Source: Clostridioides difficile ATCC 9689 = DSM 1296 (lineage in GTDB: Bacteria; Bacillota; Clostridia; Peptostreptococcales; Peptostreptococcaceae). Taken from it: a stretch of DNA of 64,000 nt. The position numbers and the translations under genes were made by a program. Where the stretch lies: the NCBI RefSeq assembly GCF_001077535.1, contig NZ_CP011968.1, positions 1,178,001 to 1,242,000 of the forward strand, in the 5' to 3' direction. This document shows positions 36,949 through 46,315 of this stretch, in pieces (position 1 is the first letter of the stretch; every line of letters begins with the position of its first letter). The notes below the pieces were generated by a model. It did no database searches and was not told the DNA's origin. It saw only the letters and a program-made list of their open reading frames with translations.

Positions 36949-36985
36949 AAAAAAATCCCAAGTTCATTTGAACGAGGGATTTTTT
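36949..36985 (+). terminator. Terminator of the PTS operon
   Basis: AAAAATCCC pairs with GGGATTTTT, with an inner GTTC/GAAC pair, followed by T residues. Confidence 0.88.
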
Positions 36986-37105
36986 GACTAAATTAAATAA
37001 AAAAGAAAGATGGTTCATAATAATTTATAAGCATTTATGTGATAGTTATAATTAGCTTATTAATTAGTTATAAACTCAAAATTAAGCACTACTTTATTAA
37101 AGTTA

Positions 37106-38011
37106 TTATATTATAATTTCGAAATACTCACATAATCTGTTTAGAAATTTATCTTCTAATGGGGAAAAAGTTTTCTTTTTAGAGTAAATGAAGAAAAACT
37201 TTCTAGTAAAATCAACATCCTTTATTTTATAACATTTTATTTTACCTGCATTGAGATAATCAATAGCTGAAATGTACGATATAAAGGATACTCCAAGACC
37301 TAATCTAACCATTTCCTTAATAGCCTCATTTGATTCTACATGAGCGATTACATTTAATTTACTTACTGGAAAGTTATTTTTACTAAGTGTGTTTAGTATT
37401 AAGTTTCTTGTACCTGACCCTTCTTTTCTCATAATAAAATTTAGATAAGCCAATTCTCCTATATCGATACAATTATTTTTATTATCAATTTTAAAATCTG
37501 AAGGAGTGATAAGAACAAGTTCATCATCTAATAAGTCTAGGTACTCTATTTGAGGATTATTGATTTTAGAACCAACTAATCCAAAGCTTATTCGTTCATT
37601 TAAAATTTCTGATATAGCATATTGAGAATCATAATGGCTTATGGAAAATTTTACATCTGGATAACTCATAGAAAAACTCTTCATAAAATCAGGTAAAATA
37701 TAAGTTTCAGGTATGGAACTACATGCTATATCTATGATACCTTCTATTTTTCCTGAATATTCTTTTATATCATAAATTGCACGTTTGCAATTATTCAATA
37801 TATATATAGCATGTTCATAAAGAATTTCACCAGATTTTGTGAGTGTAATAACTTTGTTGCTTCTATTTATAAGAACAGTTTCTAGCTCTCTCTCTAAATT
37901 CTGTATGTGTGCGCTTACAGTAGGTTGAGTTAAAAAAAGTTCTCTTGCAGCCTTTGAAAAACTCTGATGTTTTGCAACAGCAACAAATACTTCAAGTTGT
38001 TTAAAATCCAT
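37106..38011 (-). CDS. LysR-family transcriptional regulator
   Basis: 301 residues, minus strand. The N-terminal LysR helix-turn-helix is FVAVAKHQSFSKAARELFLTQPTVSAHIQNLERELE, followed by the substrate-binding domain (MRKEGSGTRN near residue 205 is a typical ligand loop). Resembles the CysB/selenium-metabolism branch, but I cannot identify its ligand. Divergent from the lipoprotein and moeA-mobB genes, which are the natural candidates for regulation. Confidence 0.88.
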   Translation of the reverse strand: MDFKQLEVFVAVAKHQSFSKAARELFLTQPTVSAHIQNLERELETVLINRSNKVITLTKSGEILYEHAIYILNNCKRAIYDIKEYSGKIEGIIDIACSSIPETYILPDFMKSFSMSYPDVKFSISHYDSQYAISEILNERISFGLVGSKINNPQIEYLDLLDDELVLITPSDFKIDNKNNCIDIGELAYLNFIMRKEGSGTRNLILNTLSKNNFPVSKLNVIAHVESNEAIKEMVRLGLGVSFISYISAIDYLNAGKIKCYKIKDVDFTRKFFFIYSKKKTFSPLEDKFLNRLCEYFEIII

Positions 38012-38372
38012 TATTTAATCCTCCTTAAATTATCTAAAACTATTATAACATATTTGATAAATTAATAGTCAAAGGTGATTTTTAAAATAGAAAACCTTTA
38101 AATATTCATGGAGTTTTTGATTGTTTAGGAATAATTTGGTATAATGTTGTAAGGTACTTACAATAAAAATATCGTAAATTGAATTTTCAAAATTCAACTT
38201 TAAAGTGTTTTTTATTACAGAAAAATTACAATTAGCTTCTTAATCTTATTAAATTCAAATAAATATTATATAATTATTTTATAATATAATAAATATAATT
38301 ATTGAAAAAAGAGATAACTGTAAATTGAGATATAGATAAATACTATAAAATTTAAGAAAGGAGGATTGATTT
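38012..38372. other. 361-bp divergent intergenic region
   Basis: Holds a good rightward promoter (listed separately) and, about 40 nt after its start, the inverted repeat TTGAATTTTCAAAATTCAA followed by a T-rich tract that could be an attenuator. The rest is AT-rich with nothing recognised. Confidence 0.5.
38117..38145 (+). promoter_or_regulatory. Sigma-A-type promoter upstream of the lipoprotein gene
   Basis: TTGATT (38117-38122), a 17-bp spacer and a perfect TATAAT (38140-38145). It would give a leader of about 220 nt. Confidence 0.6.
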
Positions 38373-39107
38373 ATGAAGTTAAAAAGGTCATTAGTTTGTG
38401 TAACTATTTTAGGTATTATACTTGTTGGATGTCATAAAGAAAATACTAAAGAGAAAAATCAAGTAGCAAGTAAAGCAACACAGCAAAAAACTATGACAAA
38501 AGTTCAAAATGATGTTAATGAAATTATGAATAAAGATTATAAGTACATTATAAAGAATATGGGTATACCTTATAATACATTTTATTATATAAAACCTAAA
38601 GTTTTAAAAGAATCAAATACAATGCAAGATATAAATACATCAAGTTATATGACATTAGTTTATCCAAAATATACTGGAAATGATGAACTAGATGGAAGTG
38701 CTTTATATGTTGATATTAACGAAAATAAAGTTGTCAATGTTGAAACCAATTCTTTTTCATCACAAGGTATATCAGTCATTGATGCTGAATCTAGTATAGT
38801 GATTGAAAAAAGTGACCATGAAAAATCGGCTGTATCACTAGAAAATTTTAGACATATTGACCTGGGAGAGTATGTTGGTGTTGAAGATTCCAGAATAAAT
38901 GAAATTGTAGGAGATGCGAATTATGATTTAACAGCATATAATCATGAAGGCAGTAAAGTAGTTAAGAGTTATAGATTGAAAGAAGATAACAAAATATTAA
39001 AAAAAGAGGTACTTACAATAAGTATTGTGGATAACAAAATAAAATCTATAAAAACTATTGAAAGTGATAAAATTGTAAAAATAATAAAAGGAACTTTATT
39101 AGAATAA
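38373..39107 (+). CDS. Lipoprotein of unknown function
   Basis: 244 residues after AAAGGAGGA. Signal peptide with lipobox LVGC (Cys20), so anchored on the outer face of the membrane. The mature part begins with a Lys/Gln-rich linker, then a globular domain whose pattern (NMGIPYNTFYYIKP, ADIS-like ALYVDINENKVV) suggests two related alpha/beta halves. No family recognised. A terminator follows it, so it is transcribed apart from moeA. Confidence 0.72.
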   Translation: MKLKRSLVCVTILGIILVGCHKENTKEKNQVASKATQQKTMTKVQNDVNEIMNKDYKYIIKNMGIPYNTFYYIKPKVLKESNTMQDINTSSYMTLVYPKYTGNDELDGSALYVDINENKVVNVETNSFSSQGISVIDAESSIVIEKSDHEKSAVSLENFRHIDLGEYVGVEDSRINEIVGDANYDLTAYNHEGSKVVKSYRLKEDNKILKKEVLTISIVDNKIKSIKTIESDKIVKIIKGTLLE

Positions 39108-39128
39108 AATATTCTAAAGCATATGATG

Positions 39129-39173
39129 CTGTTTCAAGATAGAAGGAAATTTCTAGCTGGGAACAGTTTTTTT
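39129..39173 (+). terminator. Probable terminator after the lipoprotein gene
   Basis: CTGTT and AACAG close an interrupted stem that contains TAGAA/TTCTA, followed by seven T residues. Confidence 0.6.
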
Positions 39174-39317
39174 ATTAGATTTATAAAATTTGAACTGCAC
39201 TTATAGATAACTATTAGTTATAATTAAATATAAGATAAAAGTATTTCCAACTTTTATAATCTATAATATATTACATAGAAATATCTTAAATAAAAAATAT
39301 ATTGGGGAGTATTTAAA

Positions 39318-40499
39318 ATGATAGAATTAGAAGATGCCATAAAAATTATTGAAAAAAATGTTTTACCAATAAACAGGGTCAAGATAGTAAATCTTATAGA
39401 TGCAGTAAATAAGGTAGTTGCAGAAGATATATATTCAACAATTGATAGTCCTCCATTTGATAGGTCACCCTATGATGGTTATGCATATAATGCAAATTCT
39501 GAAAATAGAAATTTAAAGGTTATAGGGACTTTGTATGCAGGAGATGTATTTAATAGGGTATTAAATAAAAATGAAGCAGTGAAGATAATGACTGGTGGAA
39601 AGATACCACAGGGTGCAAATTGTGTAATAAAAAAAGAAGATGTAACAGTTATAGGTGATATGATAACTTTAAATATAAAATTAAAGGAATACGATAATTA
39701 CATATTTAAGGGTGAGGATATAAAAAAGGGGCAATTGATTATTAATAAAAATCAGAATATAGGATATGATGGTATTGGAGTATTAGCAAGTATTGGAATA
39801 TCCAAAGTAACTGTTTATGATGATTTAAAAGTTGGAATTTTGAATACAGGTACAGAACTACAAGATATAAATGAGACTTTAGAGAATGGTAAAATATACG
39901 ATAGTAATAGATATACCTTATATTCAAGATTATTAAAACTTGGAATACAAGCAGATACAATATGCAATTGTTCTGATGATATATTGGAGTTAGAAAAAAA
40001 GGTAAAGAATATGTTACAGAGTGTAGATTTTTTAATTACCACAGGTGGTGTTTCTGTTGGAGATAAAGATTTAATTCCAGATGTATTCAAAAAAATAGGG
40101 GCAACAGAATTATTTTGGAAGATAAACATTAAACCTGGTGGAGCTTGTTATGTAGGTACATTGGGAGAAAAGCTATTATTTGGTCTTTCTGGTAATCCAC
40201 ATGCAGCAATAGTGGTATTTGATAATGTGATAGTTCCTGTTATTGAGCATTTAACATATAAGAAGGGAACACATCATATAAAAGCTATATTTAAAGGAGA
40301 ATTTAATAAACTTTCAAATAAAGATAGATTTGTAAGTGGAAAACTATATACAAGTGAAGGTAAATTGTATGTAGAGCTAAATGATAAGAAAGATGCAAAA
40401 GCTAGATTATCTGCAACTCTAAGAAGTAATTGTATGATTAAGATTAAAAAGAATGAGACAATAAAAGAAAATCAATTAGTGGATGTTGTTATTAGATAG
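39318..40499 (+). CDS. moeA: Molybdopterin molybdenumtransferase MoeA
   Basis: 393 residues with a GGGGAG ribosome site. MoeA inserts molybdate into adenylated molybdopterin to complete molybdenum cofactor. Motifs: SPPFDRSPYDGYA, MTGGKIPQGANCVIKKED, the MoCF-binding loop NTGTELQD and TTGGVSVGDKDLIPDVF, then KPGGACYVGTLGEKLLFGLSGNPHAA. Full length. mobB follows at once; other moa genes and molybdoenzymes are not in the window. Confidence 0.94.
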   Translation: MIELEDAIKIIEKNVLPINRVKIVNLIDAVNKVVAEDIYSTIDSPPFDRSPYDGYAYNANSENRNLKVIGTLYAGDVFNRVLNKNEAVKIMTGGKIPQGANCVIKKEDVTVIGDMITLNIKLKEYDNYIFKGEDIKKGQLIINKNQNIGYDGIGVLASIGISKVTVYDDLKVGILNTGTELQDINETLENGKIYDSNRYTLYSRLLKLGIQADTICNCSDDILELEKKVKNMLQSVDFLITTGGVSVGDKDLIPDVFKKIGATELFWKINIKPGGACYVGTLGEKLLFGLSGNPHAAIVVFDNVIVPVIEHLTYKKGTHHIKAIFKGEFNKLSNKDRFVSGKLYTSEGKLYVELNDKKDAKARLSATLRSNCMIKIKKNETIKENQLVDVVIR

Positions 40500-40521
40500 T
40501 TTTATGAAAGGACACAATTTT

Positions 40522-41055
40522 ATGTATAATATATTGTCAGTTGTCTCATATTCAGGAGTAGGTAAAACTACGTTGATTGAAGGCATAATAAAAGAATTAA
40601 ATAAAAAAGGGTATCGTGTTGGAGTTATTAAACATACCTGTCATGATTTTGATATGGATGAGGAAGGAAAAGATACTTATAAACATAGAAAATCTGGGGC
40701 GAGAAAAGTCTGTATAATATCAGATAAACGAGTAGCATATATTGAAGAACTAAAAGAGAAGAATCCATTATATAAAATGATTCAATTATATGAAGATATG
40801 GACTTGATTATCATAGAAGGATATAAAAATTATAGATTTAAAAGATTGGAAGTAACTAGAAAAGGTAAGTATGAGGATATTTTATCTAATAAGTCTGATT
40901 TGATAGGTATTGTCAGTGATATAGAATATAAATTGAATATTGAACAGTTTAATTTAAATGATTATAAAAATATATCAAAGTACATAGAGTCTTGTATAAA
41001 AAATGAAATTTTAAGTATAAGCAATGTTGAAATAAAAAACATATTAAAAGAATAA
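40522..41055 (+). CDS. mobB: Molybdopterin-guanine dinucleotide biosynthesis protein MobB
   Basis: About 177 residues from the ATG at 40522 (after GAAAGGA); an in-frame start further upstream overlaps moeA and is unlikely. The P-loop is VVSYSGVGKTTLIEGII, followed by GYRVGVIKHTCHDFDMDEEGKDTYKHRKSGA, a typical MobB stretch, and DLIIIEGYKNYRFKRLEV. MobB is a GTP-binding adaptor in cofactor maturation. The C-terminal extension past residue 150 is slightly longer than the minimal family. Confidence 0.9.
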   Translation: MYNILSVVSYSGVGKTTLIEGIIKELNKKGYRVGVIKHTCHDFDMDEEGKDTYKHRKSGARKVCIISDKRVAYIEELKEKNPLYKMIQLYEDMDLIIIEGYKNYRFKRLEVTRKGKYEDILSNKSDLIGIVSDIEYKLNIEQFNLNDYKNISKYIESCIKNEILSISNVEIKNILKE

Positions 41056-41173
41056 TTTTAAGATGTTCTTCTTATATAAAATGATATAATTATTTATATA
41101 AATAAAGATATAAGAAATTTATCAATTTTATTTTGAGTTATAAAATATTAAAGAAATTGTAGGAGGACAATAT

Positions 41174-41449
41174 ATGAAAAAAATATTAGTAGCCTGTGGA
41201 GCAGGAATCGCAACATCAACAATAGTTTGTGACAGAGTAGAAAGATTGGTTAAAGAAAATAATATACAAGCAGAAGTTGAGCAATGTAAAATTGCTGAAT
41301 GTTCAACAAAACAAGAAGGTGCTGATTTAATCGTATCTACTACTATACTACCAACAACTTATGATATACCTACAATAAAGGCAACAGGATATATAACAGG
41401 TATAAATACAACAGCATTAGATAAAAAGATATTAAATGCATTGAAGTAG
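41174..41449 (+). CDS. Orphan GatB-type PTS EIIB component
   Basis: 91 residues after AGGAGGAC. The phosphocysteine Cys8 lies in LVACGAGIATSTIVCDRV, the galactitol EIIB signature. No EIIA or EIIC gene is nearby, so it either works with a distant PTS or acts as a phosphorylation-dependent regulator. A terminator follows. Confidence 0.88.
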   Translation: MKKILVACGAGIATSTIVCDRVERLVKENNIQAEVEQCKIAECSTKQEGADLIVSTTILPTTYDIPTIKATGYITGINTTALDKKILNALK

Positions 41450-41484
41450 TTTTGTATTTATAAAAAAAATTTAGTATTAAATAT

Positions 41485-41535
41485 AGAGTTGTATCTTTAT
41501 AAAATTTTAAATATAGAGATATAGCTCTTTTTATG
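41485..41535 (+). terminator. Terminator after the GatB-like gene
   Basis: AGAGTTGTATCT (41485-41496) pairs with AGATATAGCTCT (41517-41528) with a G-U pair; five T residues follow. Confidence 0.72.
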
Positions 41536-41691
41536 TTGTTTCAAGTATACAACTATATGATATAAATCTTCAATTTTATGAAAAAGATTGTTATTACTTT
41601 GTAAGTTTATAAAAGATTTAAAGTTATTGTTATGTTATACTAATTTATGGGTATTTTTTAGAAGTACTAATAAAGGAGGGATTTAATACTT

Positions 41692-43392
41692 ATGATAAAA
41701 CAATTTGTCAAATATTATAAGCCATATAAGAAAATTTTTACACTAGACCTTATAGCAGCTTTTCTATTTTCCTTATGTGATTTAGTTTATCCTATGATAA
41801 CTAGAAATATAATGGATGACGTTGTTCCAAATAAAAACTTAAGAATGTTAGTAGTTTTTGCAGTAGCACTTATACTTATATTTATAGCAAAAGCAGGGCT
41901 TAACTATTTTATGCAGTATTGGGGACATGTTATTGGTGTAGATATGCAAGCTGATATGAGAAATGAGGTATTTACACACTTACAAAGACTTCCAAATACG
42001 TATTTTGATAATAACAAATCTGGAGTAACTATGTCTAGAATAGTAAATGATTTAATGGATATAACAGAACTTGCACATCATGGGCCTGAAGATTTATTCA
42101 TTTCTATAGTAATGTTGGTTGGTTCATTCTTTATACTTATAGATATAAATATTCCTCTTACGCTTATAATATTTGCTATATTACCGTTTATAATTTGGTT
42201 TGCAATAGCTAAAAAAGATAAGATGAATATTGCTTTTATGAAGAGTAGAGTTACTATAGGTGATGTAAATGCTACTTTAGAAAATAGTATAGCAGGTATG
42301 AAGGTAACTAAGTCTTTTTGTACTGAGAAAGAAGAGTTAAATAAGTTTGTAAGAAGCAATAAATTATTTAGAAGAGCAAGACAAGATTCTTATAAGGTAA
42401 TGGCAGAATATTACTCTGGTATGAATTTATACATGGATATCTTAGAGTGGGTAGTTGTAATAGCTGGTGGTTATTTTACTTATATAGGAAAGATTACTTT
42501 GGGTGATTTTGCTGCTTATATACTATATGTAAAAATGTTTATACAACCTATGAAAAAATTAATAAACTTTACAGAGCAATATCAAAATGGTATGACAGGT
42601 TTTAAAAGATTCATAGAGATAATGGAACAAGACCATCAAAAAGAAGCTAAAAATCCTATTGAACTTGAAAATGTAAAAGGTGACATTGAGATAGAAAATA
42701 TATCTTTCACATATGAAGATAAGACTCAAGTTTTGGATAATTTAAGTTTATCTATAAAAGCTGGTAAGACTATAGCATTAGTTGGACCTTCTGGAGGAGG
42801 AAAGACTACATTATGTAATCTATTGCCAAGATTTTATGAATTTGATAAGGGTGATATAAAAATTGATGGAAAGAGTATAAAAGATGTTAGTTTAAAATCA
42901 TTGAGAAAAAATATAGGTATAGTTCAACAAGATGTATTTTTATTTACAGGAACTATAAGAGATAATATTCTTTGTGGGAACCCTAATGCTACAGATGAAG
43001 AAATGATAGCTGCTGCTAAAAAAGCTAGAATACATGACTTTGTAGAGACTTTGCCAGATGGATATGATACTTATATAGGAGAAAGAGGCGTAAAATTATC
43101 AGGTGGGCAAAAACAAAGAATTTCAATTTCAAGAATCTTTTTAAAGAATCCTCCAATAATAATATTGGATGAGGCTACATCTGCTTTAGACAATGTAACA
43201 GAAAGAGAAATTCAAGAGTCTTTAGAGGAATTAAGTAAAGATAGAACAAATTTAGTTGTTGCACATAGATTGACTACTATAAAAAATGCTGATGAAATCA
43301 TAGTATTGACGGATAAAGGAATTGAAGAAAGAGGTACTCATGAAGAGCTAGTAAACAAAAATGGAGTATATAGTAGGTTACACAATAACTAG
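41692..43392 (+). CDS. ABC transporter, fused permease/ATPase (exporter type)
   Basis: 566 residues after AAAGGAGGG. Six transmembrane helices (residues 15-300) precede the nucleotide-binding domain with Walker A GPSGGGKTTLCNLLPRF, signature KLSGGQKQRISI and Walker B PPIIILDEATSALD, H-loop VVAHRLTTIKNADEI. Half-transporter of the MsbA/LmrA type, probably working as a homodimer; substrate unknown (lipid, drug or peptide). It stands alone with its own terminator. Confidence 0.93.
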   Translation: MIKQFVKYYKPYKKIFTLDLIAAFLFSLCDLVYPMITRNIMDDVVPNKNLRMLVVFAVALILIFIAKAGLNYFMQYWGHVIGVDMQADMRNEVFTHLQRLPNTYFDNNKSGVTMSRIVNDLMDITELAHHGPEDLFISIVMLVGSFFILIDINIPLTLIIFAILPFIIWFAIAKKDKMNIAFMKSRVTIGDVNATLENSIAGMKVTKSFCTEKEELNKFVRSNKLFRRARQDSYKVMAEYYSGMNLYMDILEWVVVIAGGYFTYIGKITLGDFAAYILYVKMFIQPMKKLINFTEQYQNGMTGFKRFIEIMEQDHQKEAKNPIELENVKGDIEIENISFTYEDKTQVLDNLSLSIKAGKTIALVGPSGGGKTTLCNLLPRFYEFDKGDIKIDGKSIKDVSLKSLRKNIGIVQQDVFLFTGTIRDNILCGNPNATDEEMIAAAKKARIHDFVETLPDGYDTYIGERGVKLSGGQKQRISISRIFLKNPPIIILDEATSALDNVTEREIQESLEELSKDRTNLVVAHRLTTIKNADEIIVLTDKGIEERGTHEELVNKNGVYSRLHNN

Positions 43393-43754
43393 TATACAAA
43401 TTTTACACCATAGCTAACATACACATTAAACTTACAAACATAGGATATATTAAGATTCATAAAGACAATTCATTTTATATTTATAAGATGTTTTATGAAT
43501 AAAATGTATCCTATGTTTTATTTTTTGCAAATTACATTTAATTCTCTTTGTAAGAATAGAGTTAAATAGCCAATGGTTGGGATAACGTTTTTACAAAAAG
43601 AATAATTTAGAAAACTAACTTTAATTTATGGAATTTATCGAATTTTATGAAAAAAATCGAATTTTGACTTGAAATGTTTTTCAAAAGTAGTAAAATAATG
43701 GATAACTATACATACATTTTATAAAAATATATTTATTATGAGGGGGGATTTTGT
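43393..43754. other. 362-bp intergenic region
   Basis: The first half holds a large terminator (listed). The second half contains GGATAACGTTTTTA (43580-43593), a poor cre-like match (11 of 14), and AT-rich sequence leading to the GAGGGGGG ribosome site of the next gene. Nothing else recognised. Confidence 0.4.
43437..43526 (+). terminator. Terminator after the ABC exporter gene
   Basis: AACATAGGATA (43437-43447) pairs with TATCCTATGTT (43507-43517), and ATTCATAAA pairs with TTTATGAAT inside; a T-rich run follows. Confidence 0.78.
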
Positions 43755-44942
43755 ATGGAGGCAATAACAGCTTTTTGTCTAGTTTTAGTATCACTGACGA
43801 TAGGAGATATAGTTTCAGCAAAAACTAAAGCTTTTGTTCCGTCGGTTTTTGTATCAGCAATTATATTTATAGTAGGATTTTGGACTTTTTTCCCAGAAAA
43901 TATTGTGGACTTAGCCGCTTTAGGAACACCATTAGCTCAATTAGGTATGCTTTTGTTAATAACTCATATGGGAACTATGATGAGTATTAAGGAATTAGCA
44001 GGTCAATGGAAAACAATAGTAATAGCCTTGGCAGGAATAGTAGGAATATGTGTAGGTGCTTTGGCATTAGGGACAGTAGTATTTGGATGGGATACAGCAG
44101 TAATAGCTACACCTCCTCTTACTGGAGGGCTAGTTGCATCTATAATGATGGCAGATGCTGCTACAGCAAAAGGTCTTGCAAGTTTATCAGTACTTGCAAT
44201 TTTGATGTATGTTGCACAAGGATTTGCGGGTTATCCTATTACAGCATTAATGCTTAAAAAAGAAGGAAAAAGACTTTTATCAGACTTTAGAAGTGGAAAA
44301 GTAACTGTAAATACAGATGAAGAAAAAGTTAAGGATTTACCTGAACAAAAAAGCAGATTTAAGATAATACCAGACTTACCAGAAAAATATGATACGACAT
44401 ATATGATAATACTTAGATTAGGATTTGTAGCATGGTTAGCAGTACAATTTACAAATCTTACAAATGAAGTTGTATCAAGATATGTTATATGTTTAATATT
44501 TGGTGTAATAGCATCAGAACTTGGAATAGTTGATAGAAAACCACTTAATAAATCTGGTTCATTTGGATGGTTAATGACATCATTGATGGCTTTTATATTT
44601 GCAGGGTTAGCAAAAGCTACACCAGCAATGCTTGTTGAAATGGCAGTTCCTCTTGTAGGAATCATAATATTTGGTGTAATAGGTATGGGAATATTCTCTA
44701 TTATAGTAGGTAAGCTTTTAGGTGAAAGTAAAGAAATGGCTTTTTCAGTTTCGCTTACATCACTTTATGGTTTTCCACCAAACTATATATTAACTGAAGA
44801 GGCAGTAAAGGCTTTGGCTGAAACACCAGAAGAAAAAGAATTTTTAATGGATAAGATGCTTCCAAAGATGCTTGTTGGAGGATTTACTACAGTTACAATA
44901 GCTTCTGTAGTAATAGCAGGTATCTTTGTAAATCTAATATAG
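43755..44942 (+). CDS. Membrane transporter of the GltS/ion-transporter superfamily type
   Basis: 395 residues, about ten hydrophobic segments in two halves joined by a charged loop (residues 165-205, KKEGKRLLSDFRSGKV...). Stretches such as LAQLGMLLLITHMGTMMS and TPPLTGGLVASIMMADAATAKG resemble sodium-coupled carboxylate or glutamate symporters with inverted halves. The exact family is uncertain. It is followed closely by an M20 amidohydrolase, so it may import an N-acyl amino acid or dipeptide that the hydrolase cleaves. Confidence 0.7.
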   Translation: MEAITAFCLVLVSLTIGDIVSAKTKAFVPSVFVSAIIFIVGFWTFFPENIVDLAALGTPLAQLGMLLLITHMGTMMSIKELAGQWKTIVIALAGIVGICVGALALGTVVFGWDTAVIATPPLTGGLVASIMMADAATAKGLASLSVLAILMYVAQGFAGYPITALMLKKEGKRLLSDFRSGKVTVNTDEEKVKDLPEQKSRFKIIPDLPEKYDTTYMIILRLGFVAWLAVQFTNLTNEVVSRYVICLIFGVIASELGIVDRKPLNKSGSFGWLMTSLMAFIFAGLAKATPAMLVEMAVPLVGIIIFGVIGMGIFSIIVGKLLGESKEMAFSVSLTSLYGFPPNYILTEEAVKALAETPEEKEFLMDKMLPKMLVGGFTTVTIASVVIAGIFVNLI

Positions 44943-45001
44943 TATTTGAGTGATAAAAAGTATTTTAAATAAGAAGAATGTGTACTACTTGGAGGTATGG
45001 A

Positions 45002-46165
45002 ATGGATATTAAAGAAATAACGAAGAGTTATAAAGACTATGTAATTAAGCTTAGAAGGGAATTTCATGAAAATCCTGAGAAAAGTATGGAAGAAGTTAGA
45101 ACATCAAAGAGAGTTAAAGAAGAACTTGATAAAATAGGGATACCATATGTATCAGCTGGAGGTACAGGTGTAATTGCAACTATAAAAGGAGCTAATCCAG
45201 GAAAGACTGTAGCACTTAGGGGTGATATGGATGCTCTACAAGTTGTTGAATGCACTGATGTAGAATACAAATCTAAAAATGAAGGACTTATGCATGCTTG
45301 TGGTCATGATGGTCACACATCAATGCTTCTAGGGGCAGCAAAAGTGTTAAATGATATTAAGGATAGTATCAATGGAACTGTAAAATTATTTTTCCAGCCA
45401 GGAGAAGAAGTTGGTAAAGGTGCAAGAGCTATGATTCAAGATGGTGCTATGGAAGGTGTAGATAGTGTGTTTGGAATACATCTTTGGACTGATGTAGAAT
45501 CTGGGACCATATCGGTAGAAGAAGGACCAAGAATGGCTTCTGCTGATTTCTTTAAAATTACTGTAAAAGGTAGAGGTGGTCATGGTTCACTTCCTCATCA
45601 AGGTGTTGATGCAGTGCTTGCAAGTTCAGCAATAGTTATGAATCTACAATCTATGGTTAGTAGAGAAGTAAGTCCTCTGGAACCATTAGTTGTGAGTGTT
45701 GGAGTTTTAAATTCTGGAACTAGATTTAATGTAATTGCGAGTGAAGCTATCTTAGAAGGTACAATAAGGCTATTTAATCCAGAGCTTAGAAAGCAAATTC
45801 CTGGAATTTTAGAACGTATAGCAAAATCTACAGCAGAAGCATATAGAGCAGATGCTGAATTAGAGTATGGGTACTTAACACCAGCAGTTATAAATGACAA
45901 AGAATGTTCAAAGATAGCTACAGATGCAGCAATTAAGCTATTTGGAGAAGACTGTATAACACTATTTGAAAAAGTAACAGGAGCAGAAGATTTAGCTGAG
46001 TTTATGAATATAGCACCTGGTGCACTAGCATTTGTAGGAGCTAGAAATGAGTCAAAAGGTGCTTGTTATCCTCATCATCATGGATGCTTTAATATAGATG
46101 AAGATGTTCTAGAAATTGGAACTGCTTTATACGTGCAATATGCAGTGGATTTCTTAAATAAATAA
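45002..46165 (+). CDS. M20D amidohydrolase (N-acyl amino acid/peptide hydrolase)
   Basis: 387 residues from the ATG at 45002, six bases after GGAGG; an earlier in-frame ATG has no ribosome site. M20D motifs: VALRGDMDALQVVE, LMHACGHDGHTSMLLGAAK, FFQPGEEVGKGARAMI and the HLWTDVESGTI segment. Enzymes of this group hydrolyse N-acetyl or aminobenzoyl amino acids, hippurate or indole-acetyl conjugates. It lies 59 bp after the transporter gene with no terminator between. Confidence 0.9.
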   Translation: MDIKEITKSYKDYVIKLRREFHENPEKSMEEVRTSKRVKEELDKIGIPYVSAGGTGVIATIKGANPGKTVALRGDMDALQVVECTDVEYKSKNEGLMHACGHDGHTSMLLGAAKVLNDIKDSINGTVKLFFQPGEEVGKGARAMIQDGAMEGVDSVFGIHLWTDVESGTISVEEGPRMASADFFKITVKGRGGHGSLPHQGVDAVLASSAIVMNLQSMVSREVSPLEPLVVSVGVLNSGTRFNVIASEAILEGTIRLFNPELRKQIPGILERIAKSTAEAYRADAELEYGYLTPAVINDKECSKIATDAAIKLFGEDCITLFEKVTGAEDLAEFMNIAPGALAFVGARNESKGACYPHHHGCFNIDEDVLEIGTALYVQYAVDFLNK

Positions 46166-46192
46166 TTTTAATATACTATAAAGAAAAAGCAG

Positions 46193-46220
46193 AGACTAAG
46201 TTTATATCTCTGCTTTTTTA
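46193..46220 (+). terminator. Terminator after the M20 hydrolase gene
   Basis: AAGCAGAGA pairs with TCTCTGCTT around a short loop, ending in T residues. Confidence 0.85.
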
Positions 46221-46315
46221 TTGTGTATATTTTTTATAAATATTGACTATATAAAATATATATGATAGCATAAAGAAAATGATAATCAATATCAATTAAA
46301 AAGAAGGTGATTTAT

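Noticed and set aside
36778-36987. Second frame overlapping the end of the EIID gene
   Set aside because: It lies within a well-supported gene and lacks its own ribosome site; it is an out-of-frame shadow.
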